DNA of 64,000 bases, taken from positions 992,001 through 1,056,000 of the forward strand of contig JBCAML010000022.1 in assembly GCA_038503075.1 (NCBI GenBank), read 5' to 3'. A program made the position numbers and the translations under genes. Below, piece by piece: positions 1 through 12,407 of the stretch (the stretch's first letter is position 1; each line of letters opens with the position of its first letter). The notes beneath the pieces are model-generated. The model worked only from the letters and a program-made list of their open reading frames with translations. It was not told the origin of the DNA and made no database searches. Origin of the DNA: Gyromitra esculenta. Taxonomy: Eukaryota > Ascomycota > Pezizomycetes > Pezizales > Discinaceae.

Positions 1-1639
1 CCCTCAGTGATGAATTGCTTTTTTTGAGTTCAACAATGTCACACGTGGTATATTGCTATAATCCAAGGGGATCGTGAACAGTAAACCGCCCGCCAATGGC
101 CGTTGCGCTGGGAAGAGGATTCAGCTATCATGAAAGCAAGCAACCAAAAAAAAAAAAGGAAGAGAGCCGTTTCTGGCGACCGGGGATAAAACACGCATGG
201 CCTAGATCTATCGGACGATTAGAATGTCACCACTCTATTTCTCTTGCAGCAATGAGATGGCTGTAGGGTTCGTAGCCAGCGGTAACTCTGTAGATATGCT
301 GTACAACTGAAGAACTTCCCGGTTGGGGCTGATCCAGCCGGCATCATTGCCATTCGTTCGTCGTCGAAAATCATGGGCTATCACTCGCCTGCTGCTCAAC
401 CGGCTACGCACAGAGTCTATGCAAAAATGGTTAATCAGGACAGGATGCAGTGAAAAGAGCCTCAATTGCAATCCGCTGGCAAATATCCCCTCGAGTTACA
501 CTGTGTCGTGGCAGAGCATCCGAAGTTTTAGGATTTCTGTGGATGTCGATCCACTACATCCGCGGTTGATCAAAGTAGCGCAAACTGCATACACCCTTAA
601 AAAGCATTACGCCATTGAGATTCGTACCACTACGGCAGGGGGTATCCTCAATACAACACTATGCACATTACAGTACTGCGGGTATGTGTTAAAACGAAGC
701 CGGGTGCCATCAACTCTTGGCGGTGTTTCGTTCGCGCTTACATACTGCTGTGTATCTACCCGAGAATTCATTAACTAATGCTACCTCTCACGAATCAAAT
801 ATTGGTAAAGGAGCATCAGGTTATATTTAAAAACCAAACTCGTCATAGAAAAAGGTTAGGGATCAGTTACTAAGCAAAAGAACAGAAAGCTCCAATCGCA
901 GGACCTGCCACCACATCCCGAAACCCAAGCGCGTAATTAAGAGAAGCGAAATACTTTAGGAAAAACAAAATATGGGGGAAGGAGAGATTCGAGGAGGGGA
1001 CAAGAACAAAGCAACGATTTGAAACGCCGCCAAATTAAACACACAAGCTAAACAACCATAAAAACCAGTAAATATGAACCCTCTCGTTACACCAGCGAAT
1101 GCGGATAGGAAAAAAAAAGGTGGTAAAGTCTTCATGCATAACCGGACAATAAAAAATAAACAGTAGTGAGGACAAGAAAATATAGGCCCCAGAAATACAA
1201 AAGAACCCTCAAACATAGCGTTTACAAATGAGATTAATGGAAGAGGAACAAAAGATAAATCCTACCCTATTTATACACGAGAAAAGAAAATCATGCGTGG
1301 AGAAAAGAGTAGGATAATAGAAAGGAAAAGAAAGCAAGCAAACAAGCAAACAAGCGTAGAAAATCTTCAACATAAATATCCTTCCTTAATCATACCAAGC
1401 ACATAACGCCATGTCACCTTCCATCTTCATGTCCAACATCAAAGCGAACAAAGTTCAAAGCAACTTGATCAAATCCAAACAATCCCGCATCCGCATTACA
1501 ACACCAATTTCTGTCAAATCTAAACCAGGACATTGTCGCATAAACCTCGTAACGATCATCGCCGTCGAATAACCTGGGCTACGACTTGTGCGAAGCATCG
1601 CCTCCAAAGCGTATGACGGGCAGGTGTGCCTCCTAGAGA
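1..1639. other. Flank and probable 3' untranslated region of the bHLH gene
   Basis: No open frame here has fungal-like coding structure, plausible introns or a recognisable domain. The stretch from about 800 to 1639 is A-rich on the plus strand, as expected for the U-rich 3' untranslated region of the minus-strand bHLH gene. A 12-base A run lies at about 148-159. I see nothing else to annotate. Confidence 0.5.
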
Positions 1640-3702
1640 CTATGACATGTCCATAGTATATTCGTCCTCTTCTTTGAATGGTACACTATCACCATCCCGG
1701 CCCCAGTACTGCGGCTGCTGTTGAGGTGTGCCTCGAGCTGAGCCGTTCTGGCCTGATTTTCCGGCGGAACCAGACGGGCTCACACCGGGTGACCTAACGT
1801 TCACACCACTACCGATGGGGTTGCCTGCGTAATCGGTGTAGCCTGGGACCCTTAGACTCGTACCAGATGTCCTCGAGTAGCTGAAAGTCTGAACTCCATT
1901 CTTTTCAACTGCGTTGTACAGTTCAGAAGACATACGTTTGTCGTCTTCACTTGGTTCGAAGGGGAAAGTTCCTCCCAAGCTAGCCACGAGCTCTCTAAGC
2001 TGCTTCTCCTGCTCCAACTTCTCGTGAAGGGCCCACATGAGATCCCTAGTCCAACCGACAGCTCCGTTAAGAATGTCACCTTTGTTAGGGCCCTTATCCT
2101 TCTCGTCGCCTGCAACCCCAGCAGCCGTCACGCCACTAGCTCGTCTACCAACGCCTCCAGCAAGCATAGATGTTGCACGAGGCGGGCTGCCGCCAGGTCC
2201 CATAGTTGGTGACAGGGAGCCATTATTCACCAAATGCTTGCGCATCCTTTCGTCTTCAAGACGGTGTTGAGGCACTAGGTGAGACAGCTCTTGGATACGT
2301 TCGTTGATGTTATCTCTTCGCCGGCGTTCCACCATGTTGTGGCTTTCCCTTCGCCGGCGTCTCTTAGCTTCCTGGGTATTTTGTAGAGTATGACCGCCAG
2401 GACCTGGTTCAACTTTGGCGGGTAGTGAGGCATGTTTTCCAGATTTGAAAACATCGGCAATTTGTGAATGGACGTTGGAGTGGCCCGGCGAGGAAAGGGG
2501 AGAGTCAAGGTACGAGACATTCGAACCTGGGGTACCCTCCCACTGGTTCGAGAGGGACTTGTGATGGCGATGCCCACCCATGTGAGACGCTTGAATAGGT
2601 TGTGCAGGCACACTTGATGATTCGCCACCAAGAGACAGCGAACCGATCCCGGGGGTTTTCGGCGTATGAGGCGACCTTGAATGTGGACTTTTACGGGAAC
2701 TAGTCCTTTCTAGGACTGCAGGTCGAGCTTTCCTTTTGCCAGTAGTCATATATTGATCAAAGTTGGTCCCTTGCGTTGAATCGGAGCCAATAACAGGCGA
2801 AGCATTGTACGAAGATGGTGTTTCAGCGGTCGCTCCATTGTAAGAATTTAGTGGGTGGAAATGTAGTGGCTGAAATCCACGAACAAAAGGTGATTGTGGC
2901 GCGCCATCGGGAGTATGTGAATACATGTGCTCGATATTGGTAGCACCAACCGATGCACCGTTCTCACCAGCTGGACCTCTGTTCGTATCTCCTTCAATAG
3001 CGGGGAATAGACCATGGAGAGAGCCGTGGGTGTCGTGGTTAGGGTCGTAATCGTCCTGATGGTTGATACCGAACTGGCCGTTGCCTTGCATATGACCCTC
3101 ACCCAAATTTCCAAGGGTAGCGGCCAAATCTTCGTCTGGTATAACACCGCCCATATAGCCTAAGTTATTAGAGGTAGAAAAGCCTTGGTAAGGTGACATA
3201 AATCCACCGTTTTGTTGTATCGGCATAGATGGAGACATAGTAAGTTCTGATGGATCGATGCTTCCATCGCCACCAGAATAGCTCTGGTCTCCAAATCCAC
3301 CTTGCTGGTAAGATTGATGCCCAGGCATACTGTACGCGTCGGTATGATAAGGTGTCTGGTGAAGGAATCTAGCCTCGTCTTGAGGTTCGTTCTTGATGAA
3401 AGGTGCAGGTGAGTTGGGCACGTTTCCACTGCTGGAGTTGCTGTTGTAAGCGTGCATGCCGTTGGCGATGTGAGGGATGTCAACTCTTAGTTCAGCTGCA
3501 GAGCTCTTTTTAAATGCAGAGGAGCTAAAGGACACTGAGACGACGAAAGAAGTGACGGGTGGTCAGCCTTGTTTTTGACTCAACACTAGGTTGCTGGGCA
3601 AAGTTCAAAAAAATACCCCCAAGGGTGACGACGAGTGGAGTAAAATGGCTACGCAACCAAAAATATAGTTAAAAAGAGCTAAAACTCACTAGTAATTGGC
3701 AT
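1640..3702 (-). CDS. bHLH transcription factor (MITF/Rtg3-like basic region)
   Basis: Two exons: 3702-3690 (13 nt, encoding MPIT plus one base) and 3534-1640, separated by a 155-nt intron with donor GTGAGT and acceptor TCTCAG. The spliced frame gives 635 residues. A long Ser/Gly/Asn/Gln-rich N-terminus precedes a basic stretch at about 395-414 (KRRRRRESHNMVERRRRDN) and helix 1 (NERIQELSHLVP). An unusually long loop of about 60 residues follows, then helix 2 (about 489-525, ILNGAVGWTRDLMWALHEKL) running into a coiled segment. The H, E and R residues of HNMVERRRR are the E-box contacting pattern of bHLH proteins, so a nuclear DNA-binding role is well supported. The closest resemblance is to MITF-like and Rtg3-like factors; target genes cannot be inferred. 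The long exon alone would start with GTG, so the small first exon supplies the natural ATG. Confidence 0.88.
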
Positions 3703-6026
3703 AATCGGTGGACTCTACAGTTTCCAACTGAATGCCCAGAGATGTAATACCTCAATAGCAGAGGCACTTTTTCTCAAATAGAATGCTACTACCGGGGACC
3801 GTATAAATTCCTACTTTTGTGCACACTTTCTGCTCTAGTAGTTTTAGAGGGGTTGAGTATATGTTAAGTGATAGAGTGGGTTCTCAAAACGCTGGTGCAA
3901 CAACGAGAAGGAGAGAAACAGCAGGAGCCACGAAGGATACGGTTTAAGAGGGAGGTGAATTCGTATGTTGTGCGTTGGCAAGAAATAAAACGGAATTGGT
4001 TGTATGGAGGAATTTAATGAGTCGCCAGGTGACCACTGACAGGATGGATTCCTTGACAAAATGCAGCTCAGGGAGATTGAGAAGGTCGAAGGCTACAGGA
4101 GGATGAAGAAGAATGGTTTTCTACGAAAAGGAGGGCCGAATGCAAGTCGAGCTGTGTGGGGGGGTAGAAGAAGGTGAGAAGGAGCAGGATGGAGGTAGGA
4201 GGAAGAGGTGGGGCTGGTTGGTTGGCTAGGTCGCTGGTTGGTTGGTTGGAGGGGCAGAGACAGGGGGGGGATGCCAGGTAACGAGGCTTTCAAGGTTGCA
4301 AAACTGCCAGAAAGTGAATTGAATGATTGATTTGACTAACGGGAGAAAAAAATCCCCGGGAATAACACCAACTAGTTAGCGGTATGGAAGAATCGCTTAG
4401 GACTGGCCGGCCGTTCTAGAAATAGGATGTGCCGAGCGTATGTTTGTGCAGAGCAAATGCAGGATTACGACGGGAGCGTGTGATGGACAGAGGGTTCGGC
4501 CACCAGGTTGCAGCTTCAAGCAAAAAATATTGTAGATCTCTTGTAAATGGTGACACAAATGGCGAGCCTCTTGCGCGCACAGAACAGGGGAAGGGATGGA
4601 TGGATGGGGATGAGTGATGTAGGGGGGAGTCTGGGAGAAGGCTGAGGTCTCAAAGTCTGACTGGACCGGAGAAATATGCAGGTCGCTGTTACTCGATCTC
4701 CGTTCTACTGAGGAGCTGTTCCTTTGCTGTTGCTACTGTTGTTGCCGCCGCCGCCGTGCAGTTGGTTTCGCAAAACTTTGAAGCTGACTCTACGTTCTTG
4801 GGGTGGCTCTGTGGCTTTTATCTAGGATAAAGGCACTGTATTTGTGTATTGTGGACTCGTGGCGAGTCTTTTGTTTCGTACGTATGATTGATACCTGTTT
4901 CGAATGGTACTTGGCTCAGAGAGGAGCAAAATGGGAGGCTGCTGGGGAAGGATTGGCGAGGGACTCGGAAATAGGTGGGAGGAGGGGTTTCGAAAAGACG
5001 GCAATCGGACGGGGGGAGAGGGGGGTAGAAGTAGTAGCAGATCTCAGCAATAATACGGTGGACGATCACAGCAGAACACAGAGGGGTGGATGGACGAAGG
5101 ATGGGATGGGGGTGTGTGGGAGTGTGTGCAAGCGAACAAGAAGTATGTAGGGAAGGATGGTGAGGAAGAGCGGAGTGGGAGGCTACCGGCCGAAGAGAGA
5201 TGACTGCTACTTTCCCACCCTCTTTGGCTGGCTGGCCTTTTCGGTCAGGGTTTCAACAGCAACCTCACGATGATTTTCCGTAGGTCCCCCAACTTTTTGC
5301 CATTGCTCCACACCACAGGCGGAGGTTCTACCCCCAACTCAACCCCTGCAGCCTATCAGACAACAGCACGGCGATAACTGGCCCGTATATTTCCTCGAGG
5401 ATACTTGGCTAAAGGAGTATTCCAGAAAAAAATTCAGTCTTAAAATTCAAAACCGAAAGCCTCAAAAATAAAAATGGGAACAAGACAATCGAAAAGTGAC
5501 TGATAATAAAATCAACGATTTAATTATTATTATTGGAAAGCGCCATAAAGCTCCACTTTCAGGCAATGAGTACATGTAGACAGCCGTCGCGGCTTGGCAT
5601 CACTGAAGCAAGAGGCTTACACGGATGCAGACTAGCACCGTTTTCATCTCCCCTCCACATCCTCAGCACAACGCTTCCACCATCCAGCAGCTCTACCTAA
5701 CCTAACACCTAGCAACAAAACGGGAATACTACGGAAAAGGAGATAGAGCAGAAACGAAGAAGTTCAGTACTATACATACTGTAGTGCTCAGCCGACCTAT
5801 CTGTCTTCAGTATCCGCGAGGGAAACTCGTTTTACATACTATCTCTTAACTCCAATCTCACTTTTGCGAAAGGGAGGTGCGGATACAGTGCACCTGAACC
5901 ATCACCGCCCTCCGAGCTCAGTAATCCTGTTTGATATTCTCCGATAGCAAGCTCAGCAGCACCACCACCACCACCCCGAAATATACATAGCACCTTTTTA
6001 TATTTTTCGGCTTGTCTTGTCCCGTC
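3703..6026. promoter_or_regulatory. Divergent spacer between the bHLH gene and SFT2
   Basis: This 2.3-kb spacer separates two divergently transcribed genes and should hold both promoters. From about 4090 to 5160 the plus strand is purine-rich with G runs (about 4264-4271) and repeated GGTTGG-like units near 4214-4250. Read from the bHLH side this is a pyrimidine-rich leader, common upstream of highly regulated fungal genes. A GCC triplet run sits near 4744-4756. Short open frames here have coding-unlike composition and look like chance. No specific binding site could be assigned. Confidence 0.4.
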
Positions 6027-7177
6027 ATGGCTGCCGACTCTTTCAGATCACAAATGAATTCACTGGGATGGTCCAGAAGAGAGGAGCCCGTCAACACTTC
6101 CACGCCATCTCCTTTTTTGAACAAACTACAATCCTTGAATCCTTTTGGGAACGGAGGTTATGTCCGGCTGCCCACGACCTCAGATCCTCCTCCACAGCTC
6201 CCAGCCCAAACTCGTCAAGAAGAAGAAGCAGGATGGCTAGCATGTGAGTTATATTTCTATCAACCTTGTGCTGATCTCTATGGTGGCTGGCCGTCGGTGG
6301 CGATGGGATTTGTGTTAGGAGGTGGTGAAGCGGTGTAAACAATGCGTTAGTTGTAGTGATGGTGACAGAGGCGTCGGTGCTCGACGATCGCTATTCTGCC
6401 GCGCACGTTGAAAGTCCATGCACGAAACTCGCCAATGCAAAAGAAACAATTAGCTGATCTGAACCCTCGTTTTCCACACAACCATAGTGAGCCGATGGGA
6501 TCGTCTACTGGTCTTTGCATGCTGTAACCTAGGGGCTGCAGCTTGTTTCGTCCTTTGCTTCTTCCTCTTCCCTGTACTTGCTCTCCGGCCCCGGAAATTT
6601 GCAGTTCTGTAAGTTTCGTAGATCCTTTTTCCTGCAAGCCACATGGCCGCCAAAATAATACCCTCCGCTGACGGAGATCCATGGTATCAGCTGGACTGTG
6701 GGGTCAATTTTATTCTTGACATCGTGGGCGGTACTTCAAGGCCCTCTCACATATGCCATGCACCTTCTCTCAACCCCGCGACTGCCGTTTACAGCTGCGT
6801 ATTTTGGGTCTATTGGGTTGACCCTGTTTTTTGCTCTAAGTGTGCGTTTACCAAGACTCTGCCTTCTACGGCCCTATCTTAAATCTGGGACTCGTCACTG
6901 GGTCCATTTGTCCCCGTGAGTTGTGAGATACTTACGTTTTGAGTCAGGTACAATCGGTGATTCTCACCTTTTTCTCTGCTGTTGCCCAGCTTATTGCGCT
7001 GGTGTGGTATCTCGTATCATATTTTCCGATGGGCTCGTCAGGTATTCCTCCCAACGGTTTTTCCCATTAAGCTGAATGCCTGGAACACATCCTAACACTG
7101 CTCTACACTATAATACAGGCCTCAGATTCGCGAGTCAGCTAGGGGTTAGACGAGCTGCATCATGGATGCAGGGTTAG
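6027..7177 (+). CDS. SFT2: Vesicle transport protein SFT2 (Golgi tetraspanning membrane protein)
   Basis: Five exons: 6027-6243, 6488-6608, 6691-6841, 6948-7041 and 7119-7177, giving 213 residues, the usual length for fungal SFT2. The cytosolic N-terminus (SFRSQMNSLGWSRREEPVNT, then FLNKLQSLNPFG) is the conserved ascomycete signature. Exon 2 begins LSRWDRLLVF and carries the first membrane helix; four hydrophobic segments follow, with RPRKFAVLW between helices 1 and 2 and LPFTAAYFGSIGLTL before helix 3. The protein ends GLRFASQLG...SWMQG. SFT2 family proteins sit in Golgi/endosomal membranes and assist fusion of endosome-derived vesicles with the Golgi, genetically overlapping GOT1. Intron 1 is long for this window (244 nt). 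At the end of exon 3 a GTGTGC donor lies two bases upstream, but only GTGCGT keeps the frame. High confidence. Confidence 0.93.
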
Positions 7178-8527
7178 TCTGAAATATCCAATAATTCATC
7201 ATCTGAATTCTGCATGTGTTCTAGAGTAAAACATATCTTGTTCACATGCTGAATAGCAGCCTACACACTGCGGGGATCGTAGAGATATGATTGTATGGGG
7301 AGTCTTTTTTTTATTTTTTATTAGCTATTATTCCATTTCTACTGGGTGAAAGATATCATGTCGCCATAAAAGTCGACGTTAGGAAGTCTAGTTGCCAAAA
7401 ACCCCAAGAGGGGTACCGCATGGAAACACGAGGAAAACTAGCCTGTAGACTATCGTGGTTCGGCGTGCATAGCAGTTATTTTTTTGGGCTCGGTTAATGC
7501 GCCCGAGTCGATGTATGCATACATCATTATACCTAAACCTTCTTTCTGTCTGTCAATATTATATCATTTTTTTTCCTTTTTTGCTCACACATCTCCAGAC
7601 CCCTGATGATCTGCGCTAGTGAACCACCCCTCCTTTCTGAAGTTCGGACGAACGAAACGGGAAAACAGGCTCCGAATGAGAAAAGGCTCCGCTTACCATA
7701 GGTTGGACCAACGTCGTGACTACATGACCTCTAGGAGCCTGGAGGTGATAGGTTGCAAGGGTGGAATACCTACGAATCTTATTGGAAACGACTCTGCTGC
7801 GATAGTACCAGAGGGGGGGAGACGAACGGGTTTCAGACTCTTGGGCAAAAAAGGAACATGCATGTCCTTCCGCTGGCCTATTACTCCCCGAGCAAGTGCT
7901 TTGGCCGTGGGGTGGAACACAGGTTAATTTGATAACCACCACAGTCGGGACCTTCGGGGAAGTCTTCCTACGAAACATAGAGTAGGTCTCCAGGTGGACC
8001 TCAATAGAATCTCTGGAGATTATTGACGTCATCGCTTTCCGAGGATTTCAGAGTCCTAAATAGAAGGCGTTGGGTTTAAAAGATGAAACTCGGAACTCAT
8101 GATCATGTCACAGATGACTTTTTTGTTCTATTCCTTTTAAAAAAAGAGCCGCGGTTGTCTGCCTTGCCTAAAGTGGAGCTTACAGCCGTCTCAGAATCCC
8201 ATTACCAGCATCTAGTGCTATTTCTATTTCCTCGTAATCATTATCTGTCAGCCTGACCTAGCCCCAGTCAGGATGAAGACGTCATTATATCTGGAAGCAC
8301 CGTATTACCGGAATTGGGCTATGTCCTTCCTACGAGTGACATCTTATGACTCATGGTGGGTGCTTTTTGGAAGCCGTATGGAATGTCGTAGAGAATCTAG
8401 ACAAATGAAACTTCTGATCATGAGATTAATTATTTCGTTTCATGTTCCTGGCCCTGAAAGCTTAGACTACGGTTCGTGCTTCTGGGGTGTCCCGTGGTTG
8501 ATGATGTATGCTCCTTGACAGCAGGGA

Positions 8528-8564
8528 GGGAGTGGAGCGGAATGGAGTGGAGTGGAGTGGAGTG
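8528..8564. repeat. GGAGT-type pentanucleotide tandem repeat
   Basis: About seven head-to-tail pentamers of the form GGAGT with GGAGC and GGAAT variants. A simple satellite in non-coding DNA with no indication of function. Confidence 0.8.
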
Positions 8565-9254
8565 CTAAGCTCCTGAGCTATCTTCGATGCGATTCTATTA
8601 TGTGATATTGAATACATTCAGTCAGTCTTGGGCAATACGCGTCCTTACAAAGCCACAGTTAAATACCGAGATTATCGTGATTTCATCCGTTTACGTGCCC
8701 TTTGATATTCGCGATCGCCCCGTCCACTCGTTCGATAAGTTTAAATGGATCTGTGACGAGGATCTGTGAGTGTGCAGTAAAGACCTGCCCGCAGCCCGTG
8801 GATCAGTCGTGGGGGCTCCTGTTCTATCGGTCTGTAAATCTTGACCTACCTGGAATACCTGTACTTCTTGCGTACACTGGGGGGCGGTTATTCGGCTTGC
8901 TTGCAAGTCATCATGGCCGGTCTACGGATACGGGACTAGCTTTTCTGTAGCACTTTCTGCTCGGGTTGTAAAAGTGGAACTGCGGGGTTATCCGCTCCTT
9001 GAAACCATGATACAAATTACGAGTCCTGTAACCATCTCCACACCCCTGACCCGAGCATCTGCATGTTTGCAAAAACCTGGTTTTTTGGTTGGCTATTTGA
9101 CGGAGGGATCTTGGATTTTTAGCCCTCCCCAGTCCCTTTTGGCAAATATTAATATTATCCCAAATACGAAAACGTGTTAATTAGTCTTATTTATTTTTGA
9201 CGTTTGATCTACCGTTCTGGGGTTTGGAGTCGCCGGTACGATAATCACGATAAT

Positions 9255-9443
9255 CTAGCTGAGTTCTCTGCCGAGCTGCTTCTTCACGCTTTCTTTCCGA
9301 TCTCGGATCTTGGCTTCTTTTAGGAACCAATGATGTAGTTGGTCAGGAGTTAGGGTCAGTCGTTTGCGGGGAAGAATAAGAGATAGGGAGGGAGGGGAGT
9401 GTCGGAAAGTCATGGGTAGAGCATCCTTAAAATTCCGAAGCAT
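9255..9443 (-). CDS. Possible small protein (62 residues)
   Basis: ATG-initiated frame on the minus strand ending in TAG. The product is basic and includes PRKRLTLTPDQLHHWFLKEA followed by a charged KIRDRKESVKKQ helix. This composition is less random than that of neighbouring frames and recalls small mitochondrial or ribosomal assembly proteins. I do not recognise a family, and no introns or paired motifs support it. It could be chance. Confidence 0.2.
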   Translation of the reverse strand: MLRNFKDALPMTFRHSPPSLSLILPRKRLTLTPDQLHHWFLKEAKIRDRKESVKKQLGRELS

Positions 9444-10600
9444 TTTTGATCGGGTTGTGACTCCGATTTACTAAAATGGTGTGGTTTTATTTTATTTATT
9501 TAAATTTCCTTGGAAGAAATGCTACAAATTAAAGGAACTGGCAAACAAAGTGATATAGCGGTGGCAGAAGCAAGGGAGAAAAGGTGATGAGAGGAAACCC
9601 CAGAGCAATATATTAAAGTACATGCACCCATGAAGAACATCTAGTAAGGGTGTTGGATCCATTTACGGGAGAGCAACTCGCTTGGTGGTTCGTAATTTGC
9701 TTCGGTATGTAGGGTCTTCTTTGCCCTGGTCAAAACAATCTCTGCGGCCCGATAGGTATGAAGGATAGTCTAAAGGAACCGTTTGAATGGTTCCAGTCGC
9801 AATAGGGCACTGCAATCGAATGGGCTGCAAAGATCGAGCTGGAATATGTCGTACAACACTTCCCCGCTTCCGATGATCTGACAGGAAGAAAAGGCGGGGC
9901 AGCTATGATTAGTAGGTGGGCGATATTGAGCATCGCTATTGCTCGTGGTTAATATCGCTGGGGGGTGGGTACGAGATGCTTTGTACCATGGCGGTAGAAA
10001 AGGGTTTCGCGGCTTCGATTCTGCAGGGCGTTCGTGCAATTCACGCCAACTTTGCCTAGCTAGGCGAAAACTAGAGGATGGTCCGGGTATCGCGGTTTTC
10101 TTGTAGCACCGGTACGCGGATGGAAAGTATATATCATTGGTGCGCAAACGGTGTCCTCTCAAGGCAATAATTTCAAGCTCTGCTCGCATAACGACATGTA
10201 GGGCAACTCAGACTAACTGGATGTCAGCAGAAAAATGATTTCTGATTTATCTCCCGCCAAGAGCCAGCCCGAACCATCGATGGTACCGGATTTCCACCTA
10301 ACCATATAAAGAATGGGTTCATTGGGAAGAGTCGACGTCGAAGAACTGCCATTGTAAGGATGAGACCCAGCATCCCGTCTTTCTGCTTCGGTAGATATCA
10401 AGATGCTCATGTATATCGGCATGTAGGTACATAGGCCAATTGATTGGCAGGAGAGGTGGCGACAGCAGGGCAGGCCGTTATATTTGAATGGACAGATGCT
10501 GCTGGGCAGTTAGGGCGAGATGCGCGTGTAATTACTTACCAGCGGCTGAAAGAAGCATGACATAGAGACAGGATGTAGGTATGTGCATTCGACCGCCAGA

Positions 10601-10627
10601 CATACATACACACACATACATACATGC
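10601..10627. repeat. CATA/CACA microsatellite
   Basis: Simple repeat of CATA and CACA tetramers in intergenic DNA. Related acatgta units recur at about 10930-10962. No coding role. Confidence 0.8.
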
Positions 10628-11029
10628 TTAGCCTGACGGATGGTGGTGGGGTAAAATAAATAAATAAATTTCGAAGAAATGAGTGCGATGTGATGCAGAG
10701 ACATGCGATGCGGAAAGGCGCGTTTGGCGGGATTGGGGGACAGAGATAGACAATACAAGGAAAGCCCGTCGAACACACAGCAGGATCCCACTAGTAAGCT
10801 TTCTACAATTCAGGGCATCTTAGCAGCTGCGATGATGTTCTAAATTGGATGTAATTGGAATATACATGTATCTATTGCTCATTGGGGCTGCTTTGGAGGT
10901 CTCGATTGTTTCGTTGAGGTGAAAACTGAAAAATGTACATACATGTACATACATGTACCTAGAAACAGAAAAACCTCTAAAGTTTGTCCCCCGCAACCCC
11001 TCCTCTGGCAGTGTGCGGGTCTTCAATTC

Positions 11030-12407
11030 CAGCTACCTCTGTGGGTGAAATTTCTCTTCCTTGTCTCCTTCCATTTTATCACTTTTTTCTTTTTCGCCTA
11101 CCTGCCCATCTCATCGTCATCTCGTCCGAGGGATATTGTTTTTGCTCTCGCTTTGCTTACTCACTTACCCTCTGGTTTCCCCCGCCCTCCCGTTCGCCCC
11201 ACCAACGGCAGCATTAGAAACAGTGGAATAGTAGAGACAACCCGTGCATCGCTTTCCGCATACCGCACCATCCGTTTCCCATCTTCTCTGTGTGTGTTTT
11301 TTTGGCGTGATCTACTTGAGGTTTGCGGCCCTCATTTTCCGTACCGCTGCTGCCCAGCGATCCTCCCACTACTACCAAAGCAGTCACGATCACTGAACGC
11401 CTCTGCAGTCTGGAAAAGAACAAACAGAAATACTCTGAAAAAAAGTTTCATACAACAAAAACTCTTTTGAAGGTCGCCACTTCTGTGCAAACAGGAACGG
11501 TAATTTAACCATCTCCTCTTCCCCTCTCCCCCTTTGCCTGTGGCTTGTACCCGCTTGACTTCAGGTGGTGTCTTGTGTAATTCTTCCGTCTTCCGGTACT
11601 TTTTTTTTCCGCGTGGTTCCAAAGCGTCGTGGCTGACCCTCGTCATCACCTTTTCTCTTCCAAACCAAACAGATTGCCGGTGCCCTTCAGGAACCGCGAC
11701 GTTGAGTCTCTTGACTCATAAGTTTTGTGCAAGATACGTTTTCTGCTTGAGAGTCTAGTACTCCCGTCCACTTGACCGGATCTCACAGTGATTTCCCTCC
11801 GGCTACTTCTCGGCTCTTTGCGGTTTGCCTGACTTGATCGTTTGCCTTCCTCAGTTTTACCTCCCCCTCCCTCAATTCTTCACGATCCTTCGGTCTCCCT
11901 CAGCTCAAAGCTTGCTTTTCGTGAAACTACACGGCTTTCGAACCCGAGAGTCACAGCCTCCTGCTCGTTGATAGTTCGTTTTTCCGAGCAAAGAAGCCAC
12001 TGCTGCAAGCAAGGCTGACACATCGTCTTTCACCAACAAGTCAACAAACCCTTCGTGCTGTGTACTACTGTTCCCTCAGCTTCCAGAAGGAACCACAGAC
12101 CGACTTCTTCCCCTACAGGTGACGGGCAAAAGTTAGCACGTCTTGACTAGTGTGTGTTGCTGCAGCCCTTTGTGAGTGAGTGTGAAGAACGGGCAAGGGC
12201 CGGCTTCTCCCGCTACTGTGAAAGCAGTCATCATCGTCTAGGTTCTCCACAACCTTGTTGACGGCTCAATCTCTTCGCAAGACGCACCTCAGCAACCCCT
12301 CCTCCTGCCAAAGGATACCTCACTAGGGAAAAAAAAAATCCTTCTACATTGTTCTTTTTCTGGACATTTTAGGATCGAATTCTTTCTCTTTTAACAACAG
12401 GATTATC
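11030..12407 (+). promoter_or_regulatory. Pyrimidine-rich upstream region and probable leader of the LARP1-like gene
   Basis: The 1.4 kb upstream of the LARP1-like start is rich in C and T on the plus strand, with repeated CTTCC, CCCTCC and TTTCTC tracts. Just before the ATG, at about 12386-12400, lies a strong splice-acceptor-like run (TTTTAACAACAG), so a 5'-untranslated intron is likely. Candidate donors lie upstream (for example near 12119), but I cannot choose one. Several upstream ATGs are present, so exact transcript structure matters for translation. Confidence 0.4.

Larger units (their letters stand above)
7178..11029. other. Gene-poor intergenic region downstream of SFT2
   Basis: About 3.9 kb without a gene I can defend. 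Open frames are short, overlap on both strands and lack domain signatures or consistent splice junctions. It holds simple repeats at 8528-8564 and 10601-10627, palindromic acatgta-type clusters near 10930-10962, and one short minus-strand frame at 9255-9443 listed separately. Confidence 0.45.

Noticed and set aside
323..778. Plus-strand open frame of 151 codons near the left edge
   Set aside because: No domain, no intron support and atypical codon use; overlapped by an opposite frame of similar quality.
2515..2540. TTCGAACCTGG resembling a tRNA T-loop
   Set aside because: It lies inside the bHLH coding exon, and no other arm of a tRNA is present.
10919..11470. Plus-strand open frame of 183 codons
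   Set aside because: Composition follows the CT-rich leader (Pro, Leu, Ser, Phe), with no domain or conserved block.
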